A stretch of DNA of 64,000 nucleotides. Source: Canna indica (Eukaryota > Streptophyta > Magnoliopsida > Zingiberales > Cannaceae). The stretch covers positions 29,480,501 through 29,544,500 of the forward strand of contig CP136894.1 in NCBI GenBank assembly GCA_034359265.1, written 5' to 3'. A program made the translations under genes and the position numbers. Of this stretch, positions 33,995-45,199 are shown in pieces. The notes under the pieces are model-generated. The model was not told where the DNA came from. It searched no databases and was given only the letters and a program-made list of their open reading frames with translations. Position 1 is the stretch's first letter. Every line of letters starts with the position of its first letter.

Positions 33995-34446
33995 ATGGAT
34001 TGGACTAGAACTATTAGGCTTGGTCGAATTAGACCAAACCACGTGACCCCATCGAGGGGGCTCTGCCTAACTACGTCCTTGAGCCAGACTCAAGATAGAC
34101 TAAATGGCTCTGCCCAAGGACCCCACCTAGCCACATAAGGATATCCACATACTACCTTATCAGAAAATATACATCTGCCATCTTCGGGATCGACCTCGAC
34201 CTATTCTAGGCAATCTCACTACGAGATCTTCGGGCGGCAACACCGTCTCTCCCTGCAATACAAATATACACGGTACACCCAGGTAACCATAAGTTTCAAT
34301 TTCATAAACCTCCACCTTGGAGTCCCCTAATTTGGGTGTCAGAGTATCTTTTATAGGTCAACCCCCCCCTCCCCCCCACCAGCGTTGAACCAAACAAGGA
34401 GAGACATGGAAGTGGACCGGAAGAGCCCGACTCTCAGGCAGGAACA
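33995..34446 (+). mobile_element. 3' LTR of gypsy element D (452 bp)
   Basis: TGGATTGGAC…GGAACA, colinear with the 5' LTR but lacking about 27 bp present there near 22425. Followed by the duplication ACTAC. Confidence 0.9.
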
Positions 34447-34451
34447 ACTAC

Positions 34452-35579
34452 CATTCTACATGCATGATTATTGAGGTCGTTTGATTAATCATGTCTCCCA
34501 CTAATTTTCACGGTTCCCAAATAATCCTCCAGTTGGGAAGCGGGAAGTCCCCGTCGATAGACTTCCTTATGGGAAGATGAAATCCCACTCCTACTCCGGT
34601 ATCGCATGTAACACGACCAATCCTAATAGGTCTATGGGTAGGTAACTCTTTATCGATCACATTGCCATGTGACTCCCATTGATTTATGTCTCTAGGGTAA
34701 CTATGGCCTTGTGCGTGCACAACAAACCACGGTACCCTAGTTGAGTCGGACCCATCGTTCTTATACTCCAGCGAGAAAACAACCACTCTTGAGTGTAGCT
34801 CAATAAGATAAGTCACGTTCAAGCCGGTAGTAAAGACACATCTAATGTGCCATGTGAGGTGTATCGTGTCTATCAGCATTTGGACTCAATATTAATGGAG
34901 GGATTCTTCATGCAATTATAATTATCTAGGCTATCATGAACAATTGAAGCAAGATCAATAAATAAACGCGTAAAGTAAATAAGGATGATTATGAACGATC
35001 TAAGGAATCCATCCGAGCCATTGGGTGAATCAAGGCCATCATCCTAGGATTTTTGGAAGCGTCGTCTCGCCAAGGTGCTGCCCGAAAATATCTTGTAGGT
35101 TGCTGATTCCAACAGTGCCTTTCCGGGGTTTAAGCCGTCATCAACATGGAGCCGAACACCTCCTCTCCGTGCACGCACCAAAATGGGGCAGCAAGCATGC
35201 TCATCGCAAATCTGCCCCTAAAATTCTAATTTTACAAAACAAAAGAAGAATACCCCAAACAGTCCTTGGGGAAAGGTTTAAGGAGAGGGAGAAATGAAAT
35301 ACAACAAGATTTCTCAAGAGGAAGGCAGGGGTACGCAGGCCCTATTTAAAACATACAATGTTGAAATTTCATTAATTTACAAGCAATCAATACAACCATG
35401 ATTACACACAGTCACATGCACATAGGGCTCATCCATAATTATCCTTTCATGCATCTCCACTATATAAGAAAAATAAAGGAAAAAATAGAACCGAAAAATA
35501 CGCTAATCGGGTTACGTTCCCACCCAAAACGGTCTGTACAACACATGCTGAGGAACACACATGCCGAGGAACACATGCT
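34452..35579 (-). other. Leader region and non-matching LTR part of copia element B
   Basis: This DNA lies between gag (22200-22386, when D is removed) and the recognisable right LTR. It should therefore hold the leader, primer site and the 3' part of the 5' LTR. However, it does not match 11308-12038 of the left LTR, and I see no TGGTATCAGAGC-type site. Frames are short. It may be a diverged or recombinant LTR. Confidence 0.4.
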
Positions 35580-37067
35580 GAGTCAAGAAACTAATCTCCC
35601 TATTTAATAGGGAGGCTGGGCACATGGGAGACCAAGCTTGGTCTCCCCTCCGATTTGGATTCAAAATTTGAACTATAATTTTATTCAAAATAGAATTTGA
35701 GTTTCCCTCTTATTTTTATTCGACCCAACTTGACCCTTGGGTCCGATCAAGTCAACACTTTGACTTGACCATGGTCAATACTTTCACCTTGACCCAGGGT
35801 CGGGATGACTTCATCGTGCGTCGAACCCTACTAGTTAGGGTTACGAGGAACCCCTTCCTTGAGTGCTTATAATTCATTCCGAATAGGAAACACCTTTCCT
35901 ATTATGTCTATAAATGAGATATGTGATTGTGTTGCGGCATGTCCATGCTAGTAGACATCTAGTGCCGCACTCGAGCTCTATCCTATAAAGCTCGTTATGA
36001 GGGTAGCCTGTTGTGTGTGACCTATTGGGCCCCACACCAAGCCAATGGTAAGTTGTGCATAATGGAGAGTCGGATTCGATAGAACACTTCTTATTCGAAT
36101 CTCACGAGCCTACACTAAATCCCTTAAGTGTGGTCGTGTGAGACTCCACTCACAAGTCAAGATTGACGTCTAGTAATGTGTCATGGCTACCCGGATAGTA
36201 TGAGGTTCAGTCTACAGGGACCGAACGCCCTTCGGTGATTAGTTACTGTACAACTAAATCCTTCAGTTACAATGTCCCGAAGTCGACTAGGATACGGAAC
36301 AAGTGTCAAACCCTAATACCAATTCATATGTATTTCACCTACCAAGTTTTCATCTCAATAATGAAATGTCAGAAACCTCTTTCTGACTTTTATGTCTAAT
36401 ATGGCCAGAGATTCCTGAGTCGATACTTGCAGGGATACATATGACACTATCTCCTCTCACTAGGAGTAACTGATTCCATGTTTGTTGCTCACCTACCTTC
36501 ATTAATGCTTCCCATGCTCAGTAATACCCGACACACGACTTTGCAAGCCACTAGAGATAAAACCAAAGCGATGGATTGTCAAACACAAGGTAACCATGAC
36601 AATCTCAGGTCCAAGAATTGTTTGTACCTATTATCACCTAAGGAACATCCTATTGACGCTCAAGTAATGATTCTATTCGGTGTTCCTCATGCGGGTCGTT
36701 CAGTGAACTCATTCTCTAATGAGCACCTGTACTTGTACATTAATGACGGTTCATACTGTGAGATCAGTTACTCCTATCATATAGGGTATGTACCAAGTGC
36801 ACTAGTCTTATCGGAATCACTGATCCCCTAATTAGTGGTCCTACGACTAGGAATATTTAGAACATGAGCATATGGATTCCAAGACTCACTGGCATGATCT
36901 CATCATGGCCTTGGGATCATTTGCCCGAGTTCATGCGGTTCATCGCAATCTTATAAGCAAAAAATAAAGATACATCATATGATGAAAAGTTGTCTCATTT
37001 ATTCATTAACGAAAAATAGTTCCCTACACATCAACATGTGATTGGCTCAAGGACACTATTTCTTTCA
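35580..37067 (-). mobile_element. Right (5') LTR of copia element B, partial match
   Basis: Colinear with 12039-13259 of the left LTR from GAGTCAAGAAAC onward. It then supplies the end missing there (36790-37067: '…catcaacatgtgattgg…TTTCTTTCA'). Followed by the GTTAC duplication. Confidence 0.8.
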
Positions 37068-37186
37068 GTTACTACACCCTCTACGTTCGATAGCTCTTAC
37101 TTTGGTCTATTGAAATCTAAGATGTATACATTTCTAAAGACTCGAGGTTTAGGGGTTTATGGGATGTTAGAAACCCAATGTATTTG
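37068..37186 (+). pseudogene. Element A gag, continuation after element B
   Basis: In phase with the eight codons at 11285-11307. It reads 'FDSSYFGLLKSKMYTFLKT' and 'GLGVYGM' (37080-37165) and stops at a TGA near 37184. This is a copia gag N-terminus. Beyond it the sequence belongs to element F, so the rest of A is lost. Confidence 0.65.
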
Positions 37187-37214
37187 ATCTACATCTTCTG
37201 CTAGATGCGTTATG

Positions 37215-37629
37215 GTCGGCCTGCTCGAGGAGGTGGGCTCGGCTGAAATGATCAAGTACATTGAGGTCTAGGGCCTTCGACTGGCTGGCCTAGTGAGGCA
37301 TCGAGATAAACATAGGTCATATGTATTGGAGATCGATGAGGCCCGAGCCTGAGAGGTCGAATCTCCGAAGGCGAGGCTGGGAGAGATTGAGAGGATTCTC
37401 AAGGCGAGAGAGGATGAAATCCTTGATCTTACCAGTACTCTTAGCGATGCTGCTGATAAGACGAGGGACGCCTAGGCAGAGACCAAAGTCCCCAGAAAGA
37501 AGGCTGAAAACCTGGAAAGGGCGTTGGCCACCTCGGAGCTTGAGGTTAGTTTCACGATAGAGGTTGGGATTAAGCTGAAACTCAAGGTCGCCACCGTCTG
37601 GGCTAAGGCTCAAAGGCTTGAGGGGGAAG
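37215..37629 (+). pseudogene. Antisense coiled-coil ORF of Tat element F, first part
   Basis: The frame runs opposite to F's gag-pol, in its 3' region. It reads 'SYVLEIDEARA', 'ARLGEIERILKAREDEILDL' and 'KKAENLERALATSELEV', rich in Glu, Lys, Arg and Leu with a heptad-like pattern. Stops interrupt it near 37274, 37350 and 37473. It ends at the C insertion (37629) and resumes at 39314. Extra antisense ORFs in this place are known from Tat/Grande-type elements. The function is unknown. Confidence 0.55.
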
Positions 37630-38923
37630 TGTTAGTAGTGTGCCCTAGGCCAATGAGATAATATTGTCATGGCTACTTTCCTTTTTAATAAATGGAACAT
37701 CTTGTTATTTATTGTGAGCATGTTTGACTTGATAATAGATTCCTTGAATAGTTGATTCCGCCTAATGGTCATCAAGTAAAAGACTTGATAGTAAAACCCT
37801 AAGGCAGTTGAAATCCTATTCTAAACAATCCTTAGTCGGTCATTATCTTGGAATGATAATGAATGAAGACTACTATGCAGTCTAACTAACGATGGTCATA
37901 TTTTACTGGTCATGGATATGTGATATCAAAGTTAGATCATAGACACATGTTGGAGAACATGGTGTCGGACAAACCCACCATGAGAATACTACATGAATTA
38001 ATATCATAAATATCTCATAGCGGTAGTGATGTGTTAGTCCTCCGATTTGATGTCACCATGGATTCCAGCACCCATCGACTGAAGAAATTTTCCCCTCTCA
38101 TATGAGAGAGATATCTTTGGGCCCCTTGATGAGTGTGACTGAATAAATGTATGGTCGTGCTCAAAAGAATTGATAAGGGTATTAATGTCATTTGTTAAGT
38201 CAGTCTACTCAAGAATCAAAAAATCAGATTGGACAATATAAGGATGATGTAATCCATGCCTTATGCTCGATCCAGATATCACGTGACAAAAAGACAGAGT
38301 ATCATACTGTGAGTTAGGTTAATTGCTCGGATCAGCGACTCACTTGACTTGGGTAGTCATAATGTCTTGGTAGAGGCCGCTTATGACTCGTGGGTTGCAA
38401 ATGAGTTTTGGACCCACTGCCAACGTTAAGTGAACATACATGGTCGCACACATAGGGCGAACCGAATTGGGCTTAGGGTTATGACTCATCGGATTGGATT
38501 TGCATGACCATTAACCCGCAATTCTCTCTTGTTAATTTTGAAGATTAATTTCAAATTTGAAAAGGAGTTTTCAAAATTTGAATTAATAATTTTGAATTTT
38601 AAATGTGATTAAAATTAGAATTATGTTGATTCTGAATTTACATTATTTTCGGCAACTTGAATTTAGGGAATTCATCCTTGATAATTGTTATTAAGGATAT
38701 ATTTTATTCGAGTATTAAAATCATTTTAAGATTCCGGATATGACTTTGAATTAATCAACGAATGAGAAGGCTCGATCAATATGATTGACGTCTATAAATA
38801 TCCGCCTATGGCTTAGATGAGTATGTTATAATCTCTTGAAAGCCTGCCGACCTCTTCTTGATAGGAAGCTGACCTCCTTTTGAAGGAAGCCGAGCTCCCT
38901 TTGTCGTAGCTAACCTCCACTAA

Positions 38924-38970
<47 letters not shown>

Positions 38971-39308
38971 TAGAGAGAGAGAGAGAGTAAAAGGAGTTCT
39001 ATGCTCGTCCAGATCGAAAGGAGTTCCGATAGAGCCGAGCTTGCACTTGACAGCCTCCTCGTTCGTCCCATTCGTTCATGTGCTAACCTTAAAGGATGTT
39101 CGTTGCTTGGCAGCACCTTGAATTCGGAGCAAGATCGCGATCTTGGATTCGAGGAGAAGAAGACAGAGTTCGGTCTTCAAAGGTATAACTCTTGGCATAA
39201 TATCTATTTAACCGAGATGCATGGATCTGATTGGGTAGAGGATCGATTTCTTCTTTCGCTGTGTGCAATAAAACTTTTGTTATTTGCCTAATCCTCAATG
39301 ACCCAATA
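37630..39308 (+). mobile_element. Solo LTR C in the antisense ORF of F
   Basis: Termini TGTTAGTAGTG…CCCAATA with the perfect duplication GGAAG (37625-37629, 39309-39313). No coding region. It contains a GA repeat and a 'tataaatatccgcc' TATA-like stretch near 38790. The last base pair is TA rather than CA. Orientation is not certain. Confidence 0.8.
38926..38988. repeat. (GA)n microsatellite
   Basis: About 30 GA units with a GATAGATA break, inside solo LTR C, just downstream of its TATA-like stretch. Confidence 0.95.
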
Positions 39309-39313
39309 GGAAG

Positions 39314-39580
39314 TGCATAGACTTGAGGGCAAGGTTGACGGCTATCGGGATGAAGTCGTTCTGCAATATGTTGTGGGCTTTGATAAGGTATAGGAGAAGG
39401 GAAAATTCCTCGACCTGGGAGTCAACTTCTTAGAGGTCGGGTACTTCAAGGAGATTAGGGATGGAACCTTGGTTGACCTACTTGATGTGGGGGAGGAGGA
39501 GGCTTCTGCGCTAGTGGAGGAAGCCGAGGAAGAGTCTCTAGCGATTGCTTTTGGGCTGACCTCCCCTCCGGTGATGGCGA
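39314..39580 (+). pseudogene. Antisense coiled-coil ORF of Tat element F, second part
   Basis: Resumes with 'EVHRLEGKVDGYRDEVV' and continues 'FKEIRDGTLVDLLDVGEEEA' and 'EEAEEESLAIAFG', a strongly acidic end, followed by Pro-rich 'LTSPPVMATD'. One stop near 39392. Confidence 0.55.
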
Positions 39581-40079
39581 CCGATGTCCCCCTCTACATT
39601 GTAACCATTCGACCTCGCATGGTAACAATGTATCACCCGGCTTTGGATTGCTACCCTTCGGGACTATTAATATTCACCCTTCATGGGCATTTGACATTGT
39701 TGCCCTCGCATTGTTTATGGATGTTTTTACGCCGTACTATATTTTCTTGTATTGTTTTCATTGTCATTACTTTCTGTGAGCTAAGTGTTTGGCAAGTGTC
39801 GATGTCGTTTGGTTGGCAAAATGATGTTGGGCCAATGCTATATGGTCGGTAGTCGCTGAGGCTGAACAGCGTTCTGGCGTTTCTTTGGCTGATGTTAGCT
39901 AGTCGGTAGCAACTTCTTAGGGCATCATACCGCCCTTAGGTCTTCAGGTTGAGACCAAATTCCTTTTAAATGTAGGTTTAGGACCAATGTTACCTACTTG
40001 GCAGTCCTTTGTAGGACTATCGTCCCTTTAGATTCGACCTTTGTCGAAGTTGTTCGCGCTCGGGGATGGAAGTTGTTGC
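39581..40079. other. Noncoding part of element F 3' region
   Basis: Short frames only, no recognised motif. It lies between the antisense ORF and the tandem repeats. Confidence 0.4.
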
Positions 40080-40855
40080 TAAGTCTAGGAGCCGCAAGTA
40101 ATGGTGCTGAGGCCAAGGACCGCTCTTGGGGTTAAGCCAAGCTCACAGGGAGCATAAGGCGGGACCATGCTTGGGGTCGTGCTCATTTAGAGCGAGGCCG
40201 CAATCCGGGCCTGGTCTTCAATGGAGCTGAGGTCCAGGACTGAGCTTGGGGTCAAGCCGAGCTCGTGAGGAGTGTTAGGCAGGACAGTTCTTGGGATCGT
40301 GCTCATTTAGAGTGAGGTTGCAATTTGGGCATGGTCTTCGAGGGTGCTGATGCCGGAAGTGGTGGCGATGGGGCTAAGGACCACGCTCGGGATTAAATCG
40401 AGCTTGTGGGGAGTGTGCCTAGGGTCGTGCTTATTTAGAGGGTGGTCGCATTCCAGGCCTAATCTTCAAGGGCGTTGAGGTTCGGAAGTGGTGGCAATGG
40501 GGCCGAGGACTACACTCAAGGTTAAACCGAGCTTGCAAGGAGCGTGTTTGGTATCGTGCTCATTTATAGCGAGGCCACAATCTGGGCCTAGTCTCCAAGG
40601 GGCTGAGGCCAGAAGTGGTGGTGCTGGGGCCGACAACCACTCTCAAAGTTAAACCGAGCTCATGGGGAGTGTGCCTAGATTCGTGCTAATTTAGAGCGAG
40701 GCCACAATCCGGACATGGTGGCGCTGAGGCCCAGGACCATGCTTGGGGTCAAGCCAAGCTCGCGGAGAGCATAAGGCAGGACTACTCTTGGGGTCGTGCT
40801 CATTTAGAGCGGGGCCACAATCTGTGCCTAGTCTTCAGTGGCGCTGAGGCCGAGG
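40080..40855 (-). repeat. Tandem repeats in the 3' region of element F
   Basis: Degenerate units of roughly 100-120 bp with 'GAGGCC-AGGACCA', 'CTTGGGGTCAAGCCGAGCTCG' and 'TCGTGCTCATTTAGAGCGAGGCC' words, about seven copies. They continue at 43327-43520 beyond an inserted solo LTR. Read in reverse they resemble the D array at 32571-33060. Confidence 0.75.
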
Positions 40856-42233
40856 TGAAAAGAATAGTGCCCTTGAACCAATCACATGTCGATGTGTTTG
40901 GGGACTATTCAAGGGTATTCAACTTAATGATGCAACTTTTCATCATATGTTGCATCTTTATTTATAAAGATTATGATGAACCCCAAGAATTCGGGCAAAT
41001 GATTCTAAGGCCATGATGAGATCATTGTCAGTGAGACTCGGAATCCAGATACCCCTGTTCTAAATGTTCCTAGTCATAGGATCACCGATTAGGGGATTGG
41101 TGATTCCGGATAGACTAGTGCACTTAGTATATGCCATATACGATAGGAGGTAGCTGATCTCACAGTTACCTATGAGCCGTCATTAATGTACAAGTGCAGG
41201 TGCTCATTAGTGAATGAGTTCACTAAACGGACCTACATGAAGAACATAGAATGGAATCCTTACATGAGTGTCAATAGGATGTTCCCTATGTGATAGTAGG
41301 TGCAAGCAGTCCTTGGACCTGAGGTAGTCATGGTTACCTTATGAGTGACGACCCATTGCTTTGGTTCTATCCCTACGTGGCCCTAAGCATCATGTGCCAG
41401 GTATTACTAGGCATGGGGAAGCATTCATGGAGGTAGGTGAGCAACCAACATGGAAACGGTTACTCCTAGTAAGATGAGACAATGTCCTATGTGTCCCTGC
41501 AAGTGTTGACTCGGGAATCTCTAGCCAGAGTAGAAATGAAAGTCATGAAGATATTTCTGACGTTTCATTATTGAGACGACATCTTGGCGGGTGGAATACA
41601 TATAAATCAGTATTAGAATTTGACATTTCCTCTGTACCCTAGACGATTTAAGGATATTGTAACCGAGGGATTTAGTTGCACAGTAACTAATCACCAAAGG
41701 ACGTTCGATCCCTATAGATTGAACCTCACACTATCCGGGTAGTCATGACACGTTGCTAGACGTCAATCTTGACTTGTGAGTGGAGTCCTTCACGACCACA
41801 CTAAAGGGGTTTAGTGGAGGCTCGTAAGATTCGAATAGAAGTTGTTCTATCAGGATTCGACTCTCTGTTATGCACAACTCACCGTTGGCTTAGTGTGGGG
41901 CCCAATGGATCACACACAATAGGCTAATCTCGTAACGGCCTTTATGAGATAGAGTCCGAATGTGGCATTATATATCTACTAGCATGAACATGTTGCAACT
42001 CGATCACGGATCTCGTTTACAGACATAATAGGAAATGTATTTCCTATAGGAATGAATGCGCGAGGAAGGAGTTTCTCGGTAATCCTAATTTGTAGGGCAT
42101 CCCTAAATTGTAGGGATTGACACATAATAATATTTTATGTGATTGATTAAATTTAATTATGAATTAAATATGTAATTAACCACTTGACGGGAATTGTATT
42201 TAATTATAAATTAAATATAATTTGATTTCGAAT

Positions 42234-42270
<37 letters not shown>

Positions 42271-43326
42271 TGAAAAAATTAGTTTCGAACCATGAGCCTA
42301 ACCAATTAATTAAGAATTAATTTATTTTGATAAATCCTAATTAATAGTAATTTGATTTATGGAGATAAATCATAAAATTAATAGATATATAATTTATGAG
42401 GATAAATCATAATTCTATTAATTAATAAGAATTTAATTTATTTAGATAATTATTATTCCTATTTGATAGGAATTTAATTAGTTTAGATAAATCATATTTT
42501 ATTTAGATAAATCTCTTTCCTATTGTTTAGGATATTGGTTTATATAGATAATTAATGATTCCTATTGATAGGCTCTTAATTTATGGATATAAACTAAAGT
42601 TTATATTTAATTTGATTTAGTTAATTTCGAATTAAATATGAAATATTTTTTGGAGGCAAACCCCAGAATTTTGAATTTCGGGGAGGGGGGTGGGTCTACT
42701 CTTGTAGCCGCCCATGCCCCCTATAAATTGGTGGCCGAGCCTCCTTCAAGGCTGATGAAGAACATGATTCTTGAGAGAGTTCTTGAGTGGAAAAGTTCCA
42801 AAGAATCTCTCCTTCTCTCCCTTGGTGGCCGGCCATCTTCTTCCTCCTTCCCCGGGCTTTTGTGAAGTCGAATTTAAGGTGTCTTCTACTTAGGTGTGCC
42901 ACCTACTTAATCTTCTCAGAGGAATCTAAGAAGGACAGCAAGGTATTCCTTTATCTACCTTCTTGTTCCGTGGTTTTCTCATCCCATCTTCCTCTCTTTT
43001 TGATTCTCGATTCTTGGTGGAAGGGTCGGCCTTGCCTAGGTGGATTTCGGGATTGAGAAAGCTTCTCCATTGAGCCACAACGAGCCCCGGTGTTCGTTGC
43101 CCCTATTGTTGCGAGGTGCTTGGTGTGGATTATCGTTGGAGGACGTGCACATGTGTGTCTCAAGATGGGGAAAGGATCAGTTATATCAACTACGGTTTGA
43201 GGTATACCTTCTCCCACATCTCCGATGTTGAATTCCTTGATATTGCTAAAGTAGATCATTATTTTCGGGATGGTTTCAAAATTTTAAATTGCTATTTCTA
43301 CTGCGTTTTCGATTCCTATCCCAACA
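40856..43326 (+). mobile_element. Solo LTR of the B copia family (2.47 kb)
   Basis: Termini TGAAAAGAATAG…CCTATCCCAACA with the perfect duplication CGAGG (40851-40855, 43327-43331). It is inverted relative to the B LTRs at 11308 and 35580 and gives the complete LTR of that family. It contains AT-rich stretches at 42120-42640 and a (TA)n run at 42238-42268. Confidence 0.9.
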
Positions 43327-43520
43327 CGAGGACCGCGCTTGGGATCGTGCTCATTTAGAGAAAGTCACTCTCATTCAGAGCCGGAGGCCACATTTAGGGT
43401 TGGGGAGAATTCCCGAAACGTCGAGGTTGAGTAAGTATTCAATAGCGCTAAGGGCGAGGACTACACTCGAGGTCAAGCCGAGCTCGCGGACAACGTAAGG
43501 CAAGACCACATTTGAGGTCG
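43327..43520 (-). repeat. Tandem repeats of element F, continued
   Basis: Same words as 40080-40855 ('CGAGGACCGCGCTTGGGATCG', 'CTCGAGGTCAAGCCGAGCTCG'), directly continuing after the solo LTR. Confidence 0.7.
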
Positions 43521-43699
43521 AGAAGGATAGATGCACTACGCAGGATGGAGGTTGTTACCGCCATGGGGTAGTGTTCCTGTCGCGAGATCGTGGGAATTCC
43601 TTCATCATGTGCTATGGGATAGTTGTGAATAATCTGGATATACACATATATACATGGAGAGAGAACATAATCTTTATTGAATAAAAGGAAGCTGACGGT

Positions 43700-43981
43700 A
43701 CATTGGGTCCCATCGAGCAAGATGCTCGTCCTACACATGGTTATGCCTCGTTAAAACTATCAAGGGGAAAAATCATGCGGAAGACAACCACGGTGAAGGA
43801 AAAAGAGTGCACCGACCACTAGGTTGCTTCTTCCCTGGCTCGGCACAAGCTTTAGTTCTTCGGCGAGGTCCAATTTGCCCTGATGGACTTCTAAGTTGTT
43901 TTGTACATTGAAGGTCGTCCTCGGGAGGCTAGGCTCTAGGGTCTCTGCTGGGACCATTGCTTCGGCTTTGAGGCTGAGCAC
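43700..43981 (-). pseudogene. Gypsy element F: integrase tail fragment and conserved 3' end
   Basis: The minus frame reads 'EAMVPAETLEPSLPRTTF…KLDLAEEL', matching the integrase tail of element D (31755-31860). Downstream, the noncoding words 'atttttccccttgatag' and 'taacgaggcataaccatg' match D at 32190-32250. RT and the integrase core should lie upstream of this tail but are not present. Confidence 0.65.
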
Positions 43982-44299
43982 ATGTAGAGTTTCTAGAGTA
44001 GATGACTGTGCGGCTGTGTTATAACCTCATAGTTCTTTGGGCCAATCTTCTATAGCTTGGTTAATCTTCTTTCTGAGACATATCAGAATGACTTGGTTGG
44101 TTGTCTCAGTCAAGCTATTGCCTGGGTAGTCTATTGCTTGTTTGGTCATTCAGACCTCGACCGAAGTATTGGTCGACTGGATGCTCGATTGACGTTCCAG
44201 GACTTGTTGAATGACCGACATGTTATTTTGTGACCCCTGAATGTCAACGAATTTGGGTGGCTGGTCGGCTCGGGTGCTTTCCTTCTGAGGGTATGTGCT

Positions 44300-44830
44300 A
44301 GGTTACACAATGATCAACGTTAAGTACGAACAAAAGGATGACGGACTGATACCTTTCCAAGGAGGGGTCCCTTGCTCGAAAGTCATCGTTGTTTTTTAGT
44401 GGAGCACCAAGTTGAGTTTCGAGCTTGGTCGGGAGGCAAGCTCCCCGAACATCTTCTGCCCCGGCGACACTATGGTTTGCACATGCTCCTGGTCATTGGC
44501 GGGCTAAGGCTGCCCTCGGATATCCTTGCTCAGGTCTGGTTCGGATATTCTCGACTACTGCTATGCGAGAGATACCGAGAGCACTTGTTGGGGTGGAGTG
44601 CTCGACACCTCCCCCGATTTGGCTATTTTTTGCTTTAAACATTTGTTGTAGAATTGGCGGGCTTCTTTTTGGTTGGCATGGACCACCCCCACTTTTGTCT
44701 CCGAAATAGGGAACTTAAGCGCCAAGTGAGGAGTTGATACGACTGCTCCTATGCTGTTCAACGAAGGTCGCCCCAAAATCATATGATAGGGGTTGGATAT
44801 GTCAATGACCAAGTATTACACGTTGATCAT
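44300..44830 (-). pseudogene. Gypsy element F: region after protease
   Basis: The frame at 44561-44812 reads 'DISNPYHMILGRPSLNSIGAVVSTPHLALKFPI', the same block that follows the protease in element D (26181-26270). Then 'VGVVHANQKEARQFYNKCLK'. Below 44300 the pol frame is lost. Confidence 0.65.
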
Positions 44831-44869
44831 CTTCGCCTTCGGTTGAGAGTAGAACGTCGTTCTCAGCCA

Positions 44870-45170
44870 TACATAGCCTCAGACGTTGACTCGTTCTCTC
44901 GAGAACCCTACTAGGTCTCCATTGTAAAGATGGAGTGAAGCTTTAGTCAGTTGCATCTTTTTAAATGTTAAGTGAAGGAGGATGTCAGCAGAGCTTCCCT
45001 TGTCTACCAAGATTTTCCTAACAATAATGTTGCTAGCAATTACAGAAATGATGACGAGGTCATGAAATTTTTTATCAATTCCCTGGAAATCATATTCATA
45101 GAATGATACTACCAGTGCTCTAGCGCAGGACCTCTGCGAGCAAGTTGTGTCGTCAACTGCCATAATGGCT
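44870..45170 (-). pseudogene. Gypsy element F: aspartic protease
   Basis: Reads 'VVSFYEYDFQGIDKKFHDL' and 'IIVRKILVDKGSSADILLH', parallel to the protease of D. Lys sits between the catalytic Asp and Gly. One clean open frame of about 94 codons. Confidence 0.75.
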
Positions 45171-45199
45171 CAGATGGACCTTTTCCTGGAGAACTTGTC

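Larger units (their letters stand above)
22387..34446 (+). mobile_element. Ty3/gypsy element D, Tat type (12 kb with nested insertions)
   Basis: Bounded by the 5-bp duplication ACTAC (22382-22386 and 34447-34451) with LTR ends TGGATTG…GGAACA. Order: LTR, primer site, gag, protease, RT, RNase H, a second RNase H-like domain, integrase, tandem repeats, polypurine tract, LTR. The second RNase H before integrase and the long 3' region place it in the Tat lineage. The two LTRs differ at many positions, so it is old. All frames are broken. Confidence 0.85.
11308..37067 (-). mobile_element. Copia element B with all nested insertions (25.8 kb)
   Basis: Both ends have the same 5-bp duplication, GTTAC (11303-11307 and 37068-37072), and the termini TGTTGGGATG…TTTCTTTCA. 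The internal coding (gag, protease, integrase, RT) runs on the minus strand, so the 5' LTR is on the right. The element's own DNA is 11308-13259, 17613-20539, 22200-22386 and 34452-37067; the rest is later insertions. The 3' end of pol and part of the left LTR are deleted at the CACTA junction. Confidence 0.75.

Noticed and set aside
13260..37067. Copia B coding region as a separate element from the LTRs at 11308 and 37067
   Set aside because: The matching GTTAC duplication and the gag-to-leader continuity across D make a single minus-strand element simpler, although the LTR mismatch leaves some doubt.
39001..39291. Plus frame at the end of solo LTR C
   Set aside because: Lies inside a noncoding LTR and has no family resemblance; cannot be supported as a gene.
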